Of a stretch of DNA of 64,000 nt, positions 44,534 through 56,035 are shown one piece after another. The position numbers and the translations under genes were made by a program. Every line of letters begins with the position of its first letter. Position 1 is the stretch's first letter. Location: the NCBI GenBank assembly GCA_021014325.1, contig CM037470.1, positions 7,791,147 through 7,855,146 on the forward strand. The letters run 5' to 3'. Below the pieces are notes generated by a model. The model made no database searches and was not told the DNA's origin. It saw only the letters and a program-made list of their open reading frames with translations. This DNA comes from Plazaster borealis. Its lineage: Eukaryota; Echinodermata; Asteroidea; Forcipulatida; Labidiasteridae.

Positions 44534-47500
44534 CCAGCCACTTTTCATTTGGAAATTGTGATCTTCGGTGACATTGCTGTAAATCGCGGCCGTGAAGCTG
44601 AAAATAACTCAAACTCAGCAGAAGCTAGTCCAAACTCTGCAAATTCCTACTCACGTAACAAGCTTCTCAGTCTCCGTTATGCCCCATCCACACTTGCTTC
44701 AAGTCTGCCTTCCTGTAAATTTACATTGCAGAATCTTGGCCTTTTTGTACATCCCAGCACTGTTTACCGACCTACAAATCGTGGTAAAAAAGCTGGTCGC
44801 CGTAGAACTGTTCATAAACCCCCTGTAGGCCTACCTGAAGTTACACTCCCATCTGTTCTAGCACCAGTGACTCCAGCCAAATCTCAACTCAGCCTTTGTG
44901 TTCTGAACACACAGTCCATCTGTAACAAGTATGACGATTTTGCTGATTTTGTTCTGCAAAAAGATCTGGACCTTGTTGCCGTTTCAGAAACGTGGCTGAG
45001 ACCAGATGACAACTTAACATGTCGTCAGCGTACCCCTGCTGGCTACTACCAGGGGCGGATCCAGGATTTTCCAAACGGGGGGGGGCGTGAAAATATACCA
45101 AGCAGCAAAATGATAAATGAAGTTTGTTGCCCCATTTCTCCCTCCCCTTCTCTCTCTCTCTTTTTTTCTTTTCTCCCTCTTTTTTTGGTTTTTTTAAATA
45201 TGAAAAAGGGGCGTCGCGCCCACGCCCTGATCCGCGCCTGACTACTTTCATCACATCCCAAGACCTCATAAGACCGGTGGAGGAGTTGCAATACTGTACA
45301 GATCTACTTTATCTGTCTCTGTGAAAAGTAATGACGTCCAATACACAACTTTTGCATCTCTTCATGCTGAGGTTTCCGGAAACTCTAAATCTGTTCGCCT
45401 TGTCATTGTATACAGACCTGAAAGAAATTCCAACGGCCAACATGTGACTTTCTCAAGTTTTCTTAGGGAGTTTGGGAATTTGATTTTGGAATATCTCTTT
45501 CATCCATCGGAAATCATCATCACCGGAGACTTTAACATTCATATTGATGACATCCACAACACCAATGCAAACCAGTTTAAGCATCTACTTCAGGCTTTCG
45601 GTCTTACCCAGCATATCAAGGAGCCGACTCATCGTCTCGGTCATTGCCTGGACCTTGTCATAACTCGTGACATCACCCCACCTATTGTCTCAAACTTTGT
45701 TATTCTACCTGGATTCTCAGACCATTATGCAGTCATGTGTAACTTGAGTCTGTGCAAGCCCAAAGTCCCAACTGTCACTATAAAGAGCCGACAGTGGAAA
45801 CATGTGAATTCTCCTGAAGTGTTCCGCGACACAGGAACTCATTTAGCAAAGCTGGAAATTGATCACGACTGCTTGGATTCCTATGTCGGCCAATATGAGA
45901 GTACTGTCAGTGACATCTTGGATAAATACGCACCTTGGAAAACAAGATCAGTCAAGGTCCGAACTGAAGTTTCCTGGTTCAATGATGATATTCGTACAGC
46001 AAGAAAGATCTGTCGTCAACTTGAGCGGAAATGGCGAAAAAATGGCAAATTGGAAATACAACGACAAGAATATCGCAACCAATGTAAAGTAGTCAGGAAT
46101 TTGATCAACCAGGCAAAGATCACCCATTATTCATCCCAAGTACAAGAATCCTCAGGAGATCAAAAGAAGCTCTTCAAGATAATTGGTAAGTTGTTGCTCA
46201 AACCCAAAACCCCTGTCCTTCCATCCACTTACAATGATCAGGACTTGGCAAATGAATTCCAGAAATTCTTTGTCACCGAGATTTCAGACATCCGCTCATC
46301 ATTTTCATCAGTCCCTTACAACGTGCCGCAGACATTGCCACATCTTCAACCAGAGTGTAGACTATCTGTGTTTGAGCCTGCCACTGTTGCTGAGATTCAA
46401 AGGGTTATTATGAAATCTCCTTCAAAATCCTGTGAGCTGGATCCAGTGTCAACATCCATGATGAAGCAAAACATTGATATATTTGTACCCTACATCACTA
46501 ATCTTGTAAACGAATCTCTCAGTTCCGGTTGTTTCTCCGATAGCCTCAAAGTTTCCTACATCAGGCCGCTCATCAAGAAACCAAACCTGGACAAGGAGAT
46601 ATTCAAAAACTGCAGACCGGTTGCAAACTTAAAATATCTTGGAAAAGTCATCGAACGAGTAGTTTCATCACACATTTCTGATCACATTCATAATTTCAAC
46701 CTGTCCGACGTGTTCCAGTCAGCATACAAGCCTTTAGCTGCACTAGTCCGTGTGAGCAACGATATTCTTTCTGCAATGGACAATGGTAACCTAACAGCAC
46801 TAGTCCTGCTAGACTTGCGTGCTGCCTTTGACACTGTTGATCACGACATCCTTCTCTCTCGGCTCCAGAATCACCTTGGCATAGAGGACACAGCCCTAGC
46901 ATGGTGCAAATCATATCTCTACAATAGAACTCAGCATGTATGTATTGGCACCGCAATATCAGACCCTGTTATTTTGAACTACTCTGTGCCACAGGGGTCG
47001 GTACTGGGCCCGCAGTGGTTTACACTTTACACTTTACCGATTCGTGACATCATCCTGAAATTTAATCTGAATTACCATGTGTACGCAGACGACACTCAGC
47101 TATACATCACGTTTAAATCTTCTCAAGAAAACGCCAATGCATCTATTGCAAGACTTGAGAAATGCATCCAAGAGATTCGACGTTGGACACAACGAAACTT
47201 CCTGAAGTTAAATGATGATAAGACAGAGTTCCTTCAATTTGGGTCACGTCAACAGTTAACAAAGGTTTCAGTGCCATACATTTCCATCGGTGATGCTCGG
47301 ATAGCTCCCTCGCTGCAAGCTCGGAACTTAGGGGTTATTTTTGATTCATCGATGACACTTCAACCACACATCAACAACATCGTTCGTCTGTCATCATATC
47401 ACATCAGGAATATTGGTAAGATTCGCAAGTACTTGGACAAAAGTGCCACTGAAAAGGTCATTCATGCATTTGTTACTTCTCGATCGTCTTGACAACAACA

Positions 47501-47937
47501 ATGCTCTTCTCTACAGTCTTCCTAACAACCAGATTTCCCGTCTTCAGCGCCTCCAAAATACCACTGCCCGCATTGTAACACTGTCTAGAAAATCCTGTTC
47601 TATCACCCCTATTCTGAAACAACTACACTGGCTCCCTATCTCTCAACGAATCATCTTCAAGCTGATGCTCATTGTCCACAAAGCACTTAATGGCAAGGCT
47701 CCCCACTATATTTCTGAACTACTTCAAGTTTACACTCCTTCAAGGAATCTTCGATCAAGTTCCATGCTTCTCCTCATTGAACCCAAGTCTCGACACTCAT
47801 GGGGTGACAGGTCTTTTTCTTCAGCTGCGCCACGCATCTGGAACTCTCTACCACTTAATCTTAGATCTTGTCTTTGTACCACAAAATTCAAATCTCTTCT
47901 CAAAACCTATCTTATGTCAAAGGTTTTCAAGGACTAA
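44534..47937 (+). pseudogene. CR1/L2-like endonuclease-RT polyprotein, interrupted
   Basis: Apurinic-type endonuclease first: LSLCVLNTQSICNK, LDLVAVSETWL (metal-binding Glu), IIITGDFNIH (Asp, Asn), SDHYAV (catalytic SDH). RT follows: SPSKSCELDPVSTSMMK, RPVANLKYLGKVIERV, LLDLRAAFDTVDH, SVPQGSVLGP, YADDTQLYI (intact YxDD). Then the C-terminal LHWLPISQRI and APRIWNSLPLNLR, ending SKVFKD at 47937. Three defects: the 191-bp insert at 45050-45240, loss of a few residues after QSAYK, and a frameshift near 47490. Removing the insert leaves the endonuclease in frame. A related fragment sits at 59772-60377. Confidence 0.85.
45050..45240. mobile_element. 191-bp MITE in the retrotransposon
   Basis: Ends CAGGGGCGGATCCAGG and the complement of CAGGCGCGGATCAGG, flanked by ACTAC at 45045-45049 and 45241-45245. 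The interior has a G-run and a pyrimidine-rich tract. The terminal CAGGG is hAT-like, but the 5-bp duplication is shorter than the 8 bp usual for hAT. Confidence 0.7.
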
Positions 47938-48360
47938 TTTTGTTGTGTCTGTTTTGTTTTTGTTTTGTTTCGTTTTGTTTTTGGTTTTTTACTGCGCCCT
48001 GAACAACCAACAGGGTGGATATGTGCGCATTACAAGTCTTATTATTATTATTATTATTAATCTTATCCCCTTTGAGACTCCCGCATTGGGTGATAGCCAA
48101 TCAGAAAGGGCAGAATTAAAGCAAACTCATTGTTTAGTGAGGTTTGTGGAGACCCAGGTACATAAAACTGAAATGAACTGGCAGTTTGACAACTCAATAT
48201 TTCCATCGGTATATGCTCTGATCATCTTCAGGAGAATGCTGAACTTTGTTATTGTACTGCTTAAGTACTGCCGAAGAGGTTTGGTGTACAAAGGCGGGAA
48301 CTAGAATAGGATAAGCTTGGGCTTGCTTTATGATGTGTGTAGGCAGGAACTGAAACTGGA

Positions 48361-48889
48361 TCCCACTAGGAGTGGGGAGTGGTGCTCACTGAACTGTATC
48401 AGTTGGTAACAAGCACATGAACAGAGAAGTAGGAAACCAAGTGGCAACTGAGGGTATACCCTCAGTCTCCACAAGGACACCTACTTCTCTGTACGGGTGG
48501 TGGCACATTTTCTTAAGAATAATTAATCAAACAGTTTTATTCCATCTCTACCCTTCTTTCAATTCAACTTCTGTCTAGTTGCTGTTAACATTACAAGCTT
48601 CAAAATTACTCCCTAAAATGTCTGGTTTCACATTTAAAAGGTTGACAATAGGCTATAAATAAAGTAGATGGGATAGCCATTTGACCAAGTTATTTCAATA
48701 ACGAAGTATGATGGACACAAACTTTGCTCCAGCCTTGAAACTGTTGTGCTAGTTTGGGCAGCTGAAACTCAATTATCCAAGCCCCTCCCCCTCCCTCTCC
48801 CAACCCCTGAACAACTACCTCCCTTCAAATGTATGACATCCTCAGGCGTTTTCATGTAGCTATGATACGCAGTTGTTTAGTTAGTTTCA
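48361..48889. other. No gene recognised
   Basis: Unassigned sequence to the right of the module duplication. Confidence 0.4.
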
Positions 48890-49360
48890 ATTCTAAATCA
48901 GAGGAGGGTACAGCTGCTGCAAAGCTTAGATTAACCAAATGCTTCTTATAAATCTGATCTTGGATGCTTGGTAAACAGGCTAAAGCTAAATGACACAAAG
49001 ACTGAGCTTTTTCTGATTTCAGATCAACTAGGCATGCAAATGCTGTATCTTATCTTGATTTGAAGATCGGTGAGTCTGTGATCTCCCCATCTGCTTCTAT
49101 TAGAAACCTTGGTATTGTTTTTGACAACAGTCTCGGAATGGAAGACCATGTTAGCTCTGTGTGTAGAAGTGTAAATTTTCATCTGCGGAATCTCGGTAGG
49201 ATCCGTTGTTAAATTGATCGGTCCACTTGTGCACATGCAGTGAGATCTTTGATTCTTTCTTGGCTGGTTTATGGCAACTCTTTGCTTGGTGATGTGTCTA
49301 TGTCCGATGTTCAGCGTCTTAAAAAAAACTACAAAATCGCACGGCATGTCTCATTAACCA
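48890..49360 (+). pseudogene. CR1-like RT C-terminal fragment, decayed
   Basis: Reads LKLNDTKTELFLIS, then ASIRNLGIVFDNSLGMEDHV, FHLRNLGRIR and VYGNSLLGDVS in shifting frames. These are the post-catalytic signature strings of the L2/CR1 group. No YxDD box and no tail. Confidence 0.6.
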
Positions 49361-49369
49361 GGTCAGCAA

Positions 49370-50100
49370 TTGCACAAGCACAACCCAGATCGCAGATCGA
49401 TTCTTTGGTGCAGACCGTCAGGATCTTCAGCGATGACATCAGGATGCAGTACAGTCTGGAGAATTAAAATGTGCTTCAATGAGCATGAAGAGAGGAAAGA
49501 GGGTACATTCCGATGGCATCGCTATGCCAGATGGTGCACAGATGAGGGCTTTAGGTGAGGAGGAGAGTTATCGGTATCTTGGTGTACTTGAATCAGAACA
49601 TGTCCTTCACGAGAAATAAACGAAGTTGGGCCGAAGGAGTACAAGAGGAAAGGAAAGAGGAAATAAATCAGGAATGGTGGAACAAACCACTTCATGGCCT
49701 GTTCTTGAGGTGCACTGAAGAAGTGGCCAACAGCAAGTCCTGGAATTGGTTAAGGAGCAGAGAACCGAAGAAGGAAACTGAGGGCTGGATTACTGCAGCA
49801 CAAGACCAGTCTCTAAGAACAAACGTAATGAAGGCAAGGATACAGAAAGCTAACGTCTCCCCTATGTGTAGATAAAGCAGATGAGACTATATATTGTCAG
49901 AGAATTATCAATATTGTCAGAGAATGTAGTATGATGGCCCAGACGAAGTACAAAGGAAGACATGACAAGTTGGCCAAGGTGGCATGATTCACTGGAATCT
50001 GTGTTTAAGAAGTATGGTGTGCAAGTGCTTGTGAAATGGTATGACTATGTTCCGGAGAAAGTTGTAGAGACCGACCAGTCCAATATCCTCTGGGACTTTA
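49370..50100 (+). pseudogene. R4-like non-LTR fragment
   Basis: Reads RIFSDDIRMQYSLE, ESEHVLHEK, then WWNKPLHGLFLRCTEEV, SWNWLRSREPKKETEGW, ITAAQDQSLRTN and finally EKVVETDQSNILWDF. This is the segment after the RT domain through the zinc knuckle and into the restriction-like endonuclease, as in the better copy at 55.1-62.4 kb, with many frame breaks. Confidence 0.6.
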
Positions 50101-50435
50101 TCTGTATCTGTCTCTGTCAAATACTGCAACAATCTCCACACTGGGATATCACTAGTTGCAGGGGCAATAGTGGCAAGCGGACGATTAATTATTGGTGGAC
50201 CCTCCTCTGGAAAGTTGACATCTGTATATTATTAATCTTGGACTTAAAGGTCTCATAGTGTGGACAGGCAGTAGATTCCATTCCACAGTGGTTTTCGGTA
50301 GGAAGGAGAATTTAAGACAGTCCTTGTTTGAAGTAGGAAGATTAAACGAGATTGACGATGATTTGCTTGTAGAGATCCCCCCTTCTGCTTTGGTCTGAAG
50401 TTGGTCTGTATTCATGGCTAGGTGGACGGACTAGT

Positions 50436-51722
50436 CAGGGATGTGATTGCTTGTCTTAAAAAAAGCCTGAAAAATTTAAACTGTCTGGAAATGTGAGTCC
50501 TATCATTGCGAGCGCAGGTTCGCCCCTTACGGCGTGGGGTCCGGGGCCCGCCCAAGGGCCCGGGAAAATTTTTGAAGTCTAGATGCTCTGTGGTGCATTC
50601 TAAGCATCCTGAGAACACCTGTGTTCAACACTATTTGTTGCCCACTTCCAGTGTTTTTAGGAGCAAAAAAAAAAATCTCAAATATTGCATTAATTCAGCT
50701 GGGAAACCCTTGTTCAGAATAAGAATAAAATTGAAAATAAACACAAAATCATTGCCAAATTTACTCTGTGTTTAAAATAATCTGCTATTTCCTTAACATG
50801 CTTAGCAAGTTTAACATGGCGGACAAGGGCTTTCTTCCCACTACTTGCATAGTTGATGGTGTCATCACAGTAAGTACATACAACTTTTCCAGCAGTCACT
50901 AATTTTTCGTAACACTCATGAACATGAAGACCGTCAACAGTGACCGACTCCTCCAGCCAACTCCATCGGAATTTATTTTGAAGACCTATTTCCAGGTCCC
51001 GAACTGATGGGTCACCCCTCGGCAAGGTTTGTTTCGACGCCGCCATGACCGATGCGACTGCTGGCTGACGAGACGATCAACACTGCACAGTCCTACGTGT
51101 GGACGGCGAGCAAAGAATGCTGCCATATTGTGCACGCAAACCAAAAATTGAAGCTCCAGCGCAGCGTTGATTTCCGTTGCTCTACTAGCATTTGCGACGC
51201 GCAATTTCTAAACTGTTCGTGCATTTCGATTTTTTTATTATTTTGCGCACGTATCACCATGCGTAAAACCACCGCACATTGCGCAGACACAACACGAGGT
51301 CACTGCTACACATTGAGTCTGTTCCCCCATTCCATTAATACGCAAGCATAGCACACGCGTTAATAGGAACTAGACTTGGTGAAAGAAGCACGCTCCTACC
51401 TAGTAAAAACAACAAACCGTACGGGTCCAATGTGAGAACGACCACAACTTATGCGTCTTCTTAGCGTCATTTAATACAAATCCCGTCTGACCCAGCGCTC
51501 TGTTTCCACCTCGTTCTCATATATATGGCAATACAATTTAATGCAGAACGTTCATCATAATACCAATTAAATACATTTCGGCATGCAAAACTCAACATGA
51601 ATAATTAATTAGCACAATCTACCCCCCCGATTTTCTCAACGGATTCACATGATTCACGTTGGTTGACTTTTTGAGTCGAAAAAGCCGGAAATCCGGCAAA
51701 AGCCAGAGAAATCACATCCCTG
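50436..51722. mobile_element. hAT-like DNA transposon with BED-type finger
   Basis: Ends CAGGGATGTGATT and its complement AATCACATCCCTG, flanked by ACTAGT on both sides (50430-50435, 51723-51728). CAGGG ends are usual for hAT; the visible duplication is 6 bp rather than 8. Contains the minus-strand BED-like exon at 50714-51046 and CpG-rich sequence, but no transposase catalytic domain, so it is internally deleted. Confidence 0.6.
50714..51046 (-). CDS. BED-type zinc finger ORF in the hAT-like element
   Basis: 110 codons from an ATG in good context (GTCATGGCGGCG): MAASKQTLPRGD, then KVVCTYCDDTINYASSGKK and ALVRHVKLAKHVKEI. The C-x2-C ... H-x4-H spacing is that of a BED or hAT-associated zinc finger, a DNA-binding domain found at the N-terminus of hAT transposases. 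After KHVKEIADYFKHR there is a possible donor (GTAAAT), so the ORF may be a first exon. Being inside the inverted ends, it is most simply the remnant of the transposase N-terminus rather than a host gene. Confidence 0.55.
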   Translation of the reverse strand: MAASKQTLPRGDPSVRDLEIGLQNKFRWSWLEESVTVDGLHVHECYEKLVTAGKVVCTYCDDTINYASSGKKALVRHVKLAKHVKEIADYFKHRVNLAMILCLFSILFLF

Positions 51723-52229
51723 ACTAGTAGAGTAGAGTGAGTCTGGAAATAGCTCTTCGTTCTTCCAGTGACTTCCAGCCTAGTTTGGATTTCGGCGGGA
51801 GTACTTGCAGATGAATCTGGCTGCTCGACATTGAACCGCTTACAGCCTGTCTTTGCAGTAGCGGTCCCATCTGACACAGTATTCAAGCTTGGGTCTGGCA
51901 GGGGTTGTGTAGGCAGCCTCTTTGACTATTGCTGAGCAGCTATAAAGAATTATACGCAAGAGGCCGAGGACATTGTTTGCCTTTGAGGTTGTGCTATTGA
52001 TGTGATCTATCCAAGTCAGTTAGTGATTTAACTCTACTCCCAGGTAGGTGTGGCTTTTGATGGTCTTTAAGGGTTTATTTTTCATGAAGTATGTTGACTG
52101 AATGGGAGGCTTTTTATGGGTGACGTGCATGGCGTAATACTTGGCTACATTAAATTTCATTTGCCAACGAGACTCCCAGTTGCAAAGGATGTATCATCCT
52201 GTTGCTTCTGTCTGTCCTCGCCAGAATAA

Positions 52230-52560
52230 CAATAAGAAGAAGAAGAACTAGTTCTTATATAGCACAATACACAATAACGTCTCAATGCGCTTTACATTAG
52301 TGCCCTGGTCGTTGGGCCAATAACGTTCCTGTAATCTTTCTCAGCTCCCTGGGGAGTATACAGCCCCGAGCTGCCGTGGCACTCCGAAGGCTTTTCAAAC
52401 ACAATATCAACCTCTACCCTCGCAGGTACCCATTTATACCCCTGGCTGAACGGGGGAAAAAAAGGTTTAAAAGAACACAATCGGACAGTTACATGTAAAA
52501 GAGCGAATGCTCATTTAAAAAGTAGAAAAAAACACTCCTTTCGGAGAACGAAAATGGGAC
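52230..52560. repeat. Unclassified interspersed repeat
   Basis: Begins with an AAGAAGAAGAA microsatellite; TTATATAGCACAATACAC and CAATGCGCTTTACATTAG look like a degraded LINE/SINE 3' region (compare GAATGCGCTTTACAAG at 17970). Identity not settled. Confidence 0.35.
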
Positions 52561-52589
52561 ACGTCCGCCAGCCACGCATGCGCACTACC

Positions 52590-53245
52590 TACCATTCAGA
52601 CTGATCATGTTATGGGACATAGGCACCGGATGTTGTAGTAGAAGATGTGTCATCTCATTGACATAGCTGTGCCAGGTGATATAAGGGTGGCTTCGAAGGA
52701 GGTAGAAAAGAGGTGATTCACTGGGATCTGTGTAAGAAGTATGGTGTCCAAGTGCCAGCAAAATGGTACGACCATGTTCTGGAGAAAATTGTAGAAACCG
52801 ACCAGGTCAAGATCTTCTGGGACTTTAACATTCAGACTGATCATGTTATAGAACATAGGCGTCCGGATGTTGTAGTCTTAGATAAGACGAAGAAGTTTTG
52901 TCATCTCATTGACATAGCTGTGCCAGGAGACATAAGGGTAGCTTCGAAGGAGGTAGAAAAGATCTTTACTTCGAAAGATTTGGCAGGTGAAAGTGAAAGT
53001 AGTCCCTGTGGTGGTTGAAAAACTTGGCACCATTCCGAATGCACTGGGGAAACATCTAGATCAAATAGGGACAAATTAATGTGAGGGTAGATCTGTGAAG
53101 GCTGCGCGCGCTTTGGGAACAGCAAGGATCCTGAGAAAGACCCTTGAGATCTAAGGCTATACGGGACGTAGCCGACTCGAGGAGTTACCAGCACAAAGGA
53201 AAACGTCATCTTTCTTTTGCACGCTGTGATAAAATGAAATAATAA
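52590..53245 (+). pseudogene. R4-like restriction-like endonuclease fragments
   Basis: An ORF at 52713-53018 reads KWYDHVLEKIVETDQVKIFW, then RRPDVVVLDKTKKFCHLID and VPGDIRVASKEVEKI. (R/K)PD-x12-D followed by Lys/Glu is the restriction-like endonuclease signature of R2/R4-type elements. A partial duplicate of the same segment precedes it (52590-52700). It closes with the decayed ARILRKTLEI-type end and AATAATAATAA at 53239. Confidence 0.6.
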
Positions 53246-53259
53246 TAATAAAAATAATA

Positions 53260-53490
53260 ATAATATATGTGTAGAATGTGTAATAAAGCAGAGGAGACTG
53301 TATTTCATATTGCCAGGGAATGTAGTAAAGGAAGACATGACAAGTTGGCCAAGGTGATTCACTGGGATCTGTGTAAGAAGTATGGTGTCAAAGTGCTTGC
53401 GAAATGGTACGACCATGTTCCGGAGAAAATTGTAGAAACCGACCAGGTCAAGATCTTCTGGGACTTTAAAGTCACCTGGAAATAGTTTTT
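53260..53490 (+). pseudogene. R4-like zinc knuckle fragment
   Basis: ORF of 72 codons: CRMCNKAEETVFHIAREC is a CCHC knuckle (C-x2-C-x8-H-x4-C), followed by KLAKVIHWDLCKKYG and ETDQVKIFWDF. Repeated with small changes at 54857-55030. Confidence 0.6.
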
Positions 53491-53569
53491 TATTTTTTTT
53501 TATAGAAGAGTATATGTATATTAACAATAAAACAATTCTTTGAGTAATTGTTTGTCACGATTTATATGT

Positions 53570-54300
53570 TTAAAAAAATGATAAAGTTGTTTGAGGGTGA
53601 CTCCGCCCATCCCTTTTTGTGACATCAATCGAGGCAGACTTTGCCGCGATCGAACATCGACCCCCCTTGAACTTGCCTACATTTACGTGCAAGTAGTGAG
53701 CTTGTACGTTTCGTTTGGTTATCCCAAAAAAGGGATTTTTCGTGCATTTTTCCGGCAATGCCGACCAGGTGTATTTGCTGCTGGATGCAGCAAAACGACT
53801 AAACATGGGGTCAGTTAGCATTTGTTTGCTGCAGATCCCAAATATAGGCAGTTACGGGCATCGAAAGTCAGGCTACGAGGGCAAAGTGGTCCGCTCCGAC
53901 ATCGTTTTCAGCGCTGCAGCGAACATGTTTCTGGTGTTCGGATCGACTTGAGCTGTATGCCGCACCGCGGCGCGCCGATCCGTTGTCATCACGGGGCCGC
54001 TAAAATACCTCGTAATATCCGTGTTCTCGTTATGACCGTGCTCGTATCTTCCGTTTTTTAGGACATAGAAACGCGCATGGGACAGTTCGGGACCGGTGAA
54101 AAACCTTGTATAAACGTCGACTGTACACAGCTGTCCTAGGATTGCATTGGGTGACGTCCGAATACGAAAACGCATCATGCTGATCAGGTACCCAGATGTA
54201 ATGTACAGGGCCAGACTACACATTTTCTCTTCCAATATCCCGCGCCTCGATTGATGTCACGAACAGCGCCATGTAAACGGGGGCCTATTTTTAAATTTGT
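53570..54300. other. CpG-rich unique segment between R4-like fragments
   Basis: Markedly richer in G, C and CpG than its neighbours. A 120-codon minus ORF (53873-54235) has no recognised domain. It could be a captured promoter/exon or part of another element. Confidence 0.4.
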
Positions 54301-54409
54301 AATTAAAATAAAAACACAATTTTTAAACCTTAGTTAATTGTTTATTCACATTCCACTCATAACAATGTATATATTAACGACAAAAGCTTCATTTTGACAA
54401 AATACCACT

Positions 54410-55040
54410 GCCAGGTGCCTTTAACATTCAGACTGATCATGTTATAGAACATAGCGTCCGGATGTTGTAGTCTTAGATAAGACGAAGAAGATGTGTCATC
54501 TCATTGACATAGCTGTGCCAGGAGATATAAGGGTAGCTTCGAAGGAGGTAGAAAAGATCTTTACTTCGTAAGATTTGGCAGGTGAAAGTGAAAGTAGTCC
54601 CTGTGGTGGTTGAAAAACTTGGCACCATTCTGAATGCACTGGGGAAACATCTAGATCAAATAGGGACAAATTAATGTGAGGGTAGATCTGTGAAGGCTGC
54701 GCGCGCTTTGGGAACAGCAAGGATCCTGAGAAAGACCCTTGAGATCTAAGGCTATACGGGACGTAGCCGACTCGAGGAGTTACCAGCACAAAGGAAAATG
54801 TCATCTTTCTTTTGCATGCTGTGATAAAATGAAATCATAATAATAAAAATAATAGAATGTGTAATAAAGCAGAGGAGACTGTATTTCATATTGCCAGCGA
54901 ATGTAGTAAAGGAAGACATGACAAGTTGGCCAAGGTGATTCACTGGGATCTGTGTAAGAAGTATTATGTCAAAGTGCTTGTGAAATGGTACGACCATGAG
55001 AAAGTTGTAGAGACCGCAGGGAAAATGCTGTGATAAAATG
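54410..55040 (+). pseudogene. R4-like endonuclease and knuckle fragments, second copy
   Basis: 54415-54840 repeats 52827-53245 almost base for base (CATTCAGACTGATCATG, GGTAGAAAAGATCTTTAC, AATAATAATAAAAATAATA). 54857-55030 repeats 53267-53440, followed by a TAA-rich end at 55040-55054. Confidence 0.65.
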
Positions 55041-56035
55041 AAATAATAATAATAAGTAGTTAGGAACTACTTTGACATCAAATTTCTGCTAAACGGAGGT
55101 GACAAAAGCTGTTTTTCATCGATAAATTATACACTTCAAGTTTGAATTCACTGGTGCATCTTTGTTCGTTGCGGGAAAAACACAACGCCCGCGCCTTTAA
55201 CGCATCGCCTTAGAACTTTCATAACGATGCAGAAGTCAGGATCTACGCGCAACGAATTCTAGTTTCGCCTTTGTTGACGTCACAATCAAAATCGTAATGA
55301 GCGCTATCCCAAACCCCGGAGAAGCTCACCGCCTTTTGCACATGGCACGCACCAGGCAACGCATGTATGGCAACCCAGCGACACAAGCTACCGAAGAGGT
55401 GCTGCTGATGGCTAGACACAATAATATGCCACTCCAACTTACCAGATCAACCAAACCGCATCGGTCGTCACGCGGGTCAACGTTGACCGCGATCTACAGT
55501 GAGGAACCAGATTGGGATCGAAAAGTATGCTGCTGGAACAAACTCTACCTACCAAGTACTAGAGGAACACCACGCCGAGGACACTCCTCAAAGTGGCCCC
55601 TATGTGCAACAACTGGAAACACGAAAAAAAGGAACCAGACAAAAATGGTCTCGGAAAGAGTATAAAGATGTTATGGAAGCTACACCGCTTTACTAAACCC
55701 GACTGAGACATCAACAACCAAAGCCGCCTACAACATCTGGTGAAATAAACACCCATCAGACAGACTGAATCTGGATGCCAACAAACTCTCTAACGTTAGA
55801 CGTGACATTGTATCCAAACAACGTCTAACAGAACTGGAACTTGAAAACATCCAAGGAAAGATAAGGGTGAGCATCATCAACCCAAGCAACAATATGGTTA
55901 ATATTGACAATCCAGATGAGATCTACCGCTGCTGTGGAAGAAGAACAAACAGGAAATGCCACTGCTGACCCTGTTGTGGAAGAAGAACAAACAGGAAATT
56001 CCACTGCTGACCCCCCAGTGGCGCAACACCAAATA

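Larger units (their letters stand above)
44006..48058 (+). mobile_element. Near-complete CR1/L2-like non-LTR retrotransposon with exact ends
   Basis: The target duplication AATCTT flanks it (44000-44005 and 48059-48064). The paralogous empty site at 39969-39974 has a single AATCTT with the same neighbours on both sides. Length 4053 bp, ending in (TTA)n at 48039-48058. It has a 5' leader of about 0.5 kb, then one long polyprotein frame. Because it is absent from block B, it inserted after the B/C duplication. Confidence 0.9.
34880..48360 (-). repeat. Threefold segmental duplication carrying the exon modules
   Basis: Three blocks share long exon, short exon and intron flanks: A (about 34880-36590), B (36593-40520) and C (40780-48360, enlarged by insertions). 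Shared non-exonic landmarks include GGCTTACTTAAGTGTTTG (36453, 39421, 43203), GAAACTGAAGGGTCTCAATC (39955, 43985) and the SINE pair. Between copies, insertions are present or absent, which dates them after the duplications. Confidence 0.8.
50185..52200 (-). pseudogene. CR1-like RT C-terminal fragment split by a hAT-like element
   Basis: From 52200 to 51729 the minus strand reads MKFNVAKYYAMHVTHKK, SHTYLGVEL and KANNVLGLLR, then (frameshifted) QCRAARFICKYSRR. From 50429 to 50185 it continues with STSKSSSISFNLPTS and FSFLPKTTVEWNLLP. The two pieces are the normal order of one CR1-like C-terminus; the 1287 bp between them are the insertion described next. Confidence 0.65.

Noticed and set aside
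44889..45291. Minus-strand ORFs of 81-126 codons
   Set aside because: Antisense to the retrotransposon endonuclease and through the MITE's pyrimidine tract; no domain.
53873..54235. 120-codon minus ORF as a host gene
   Set aside because: No recognised domain, splice signal or start context; kept only as a composition anomaly.
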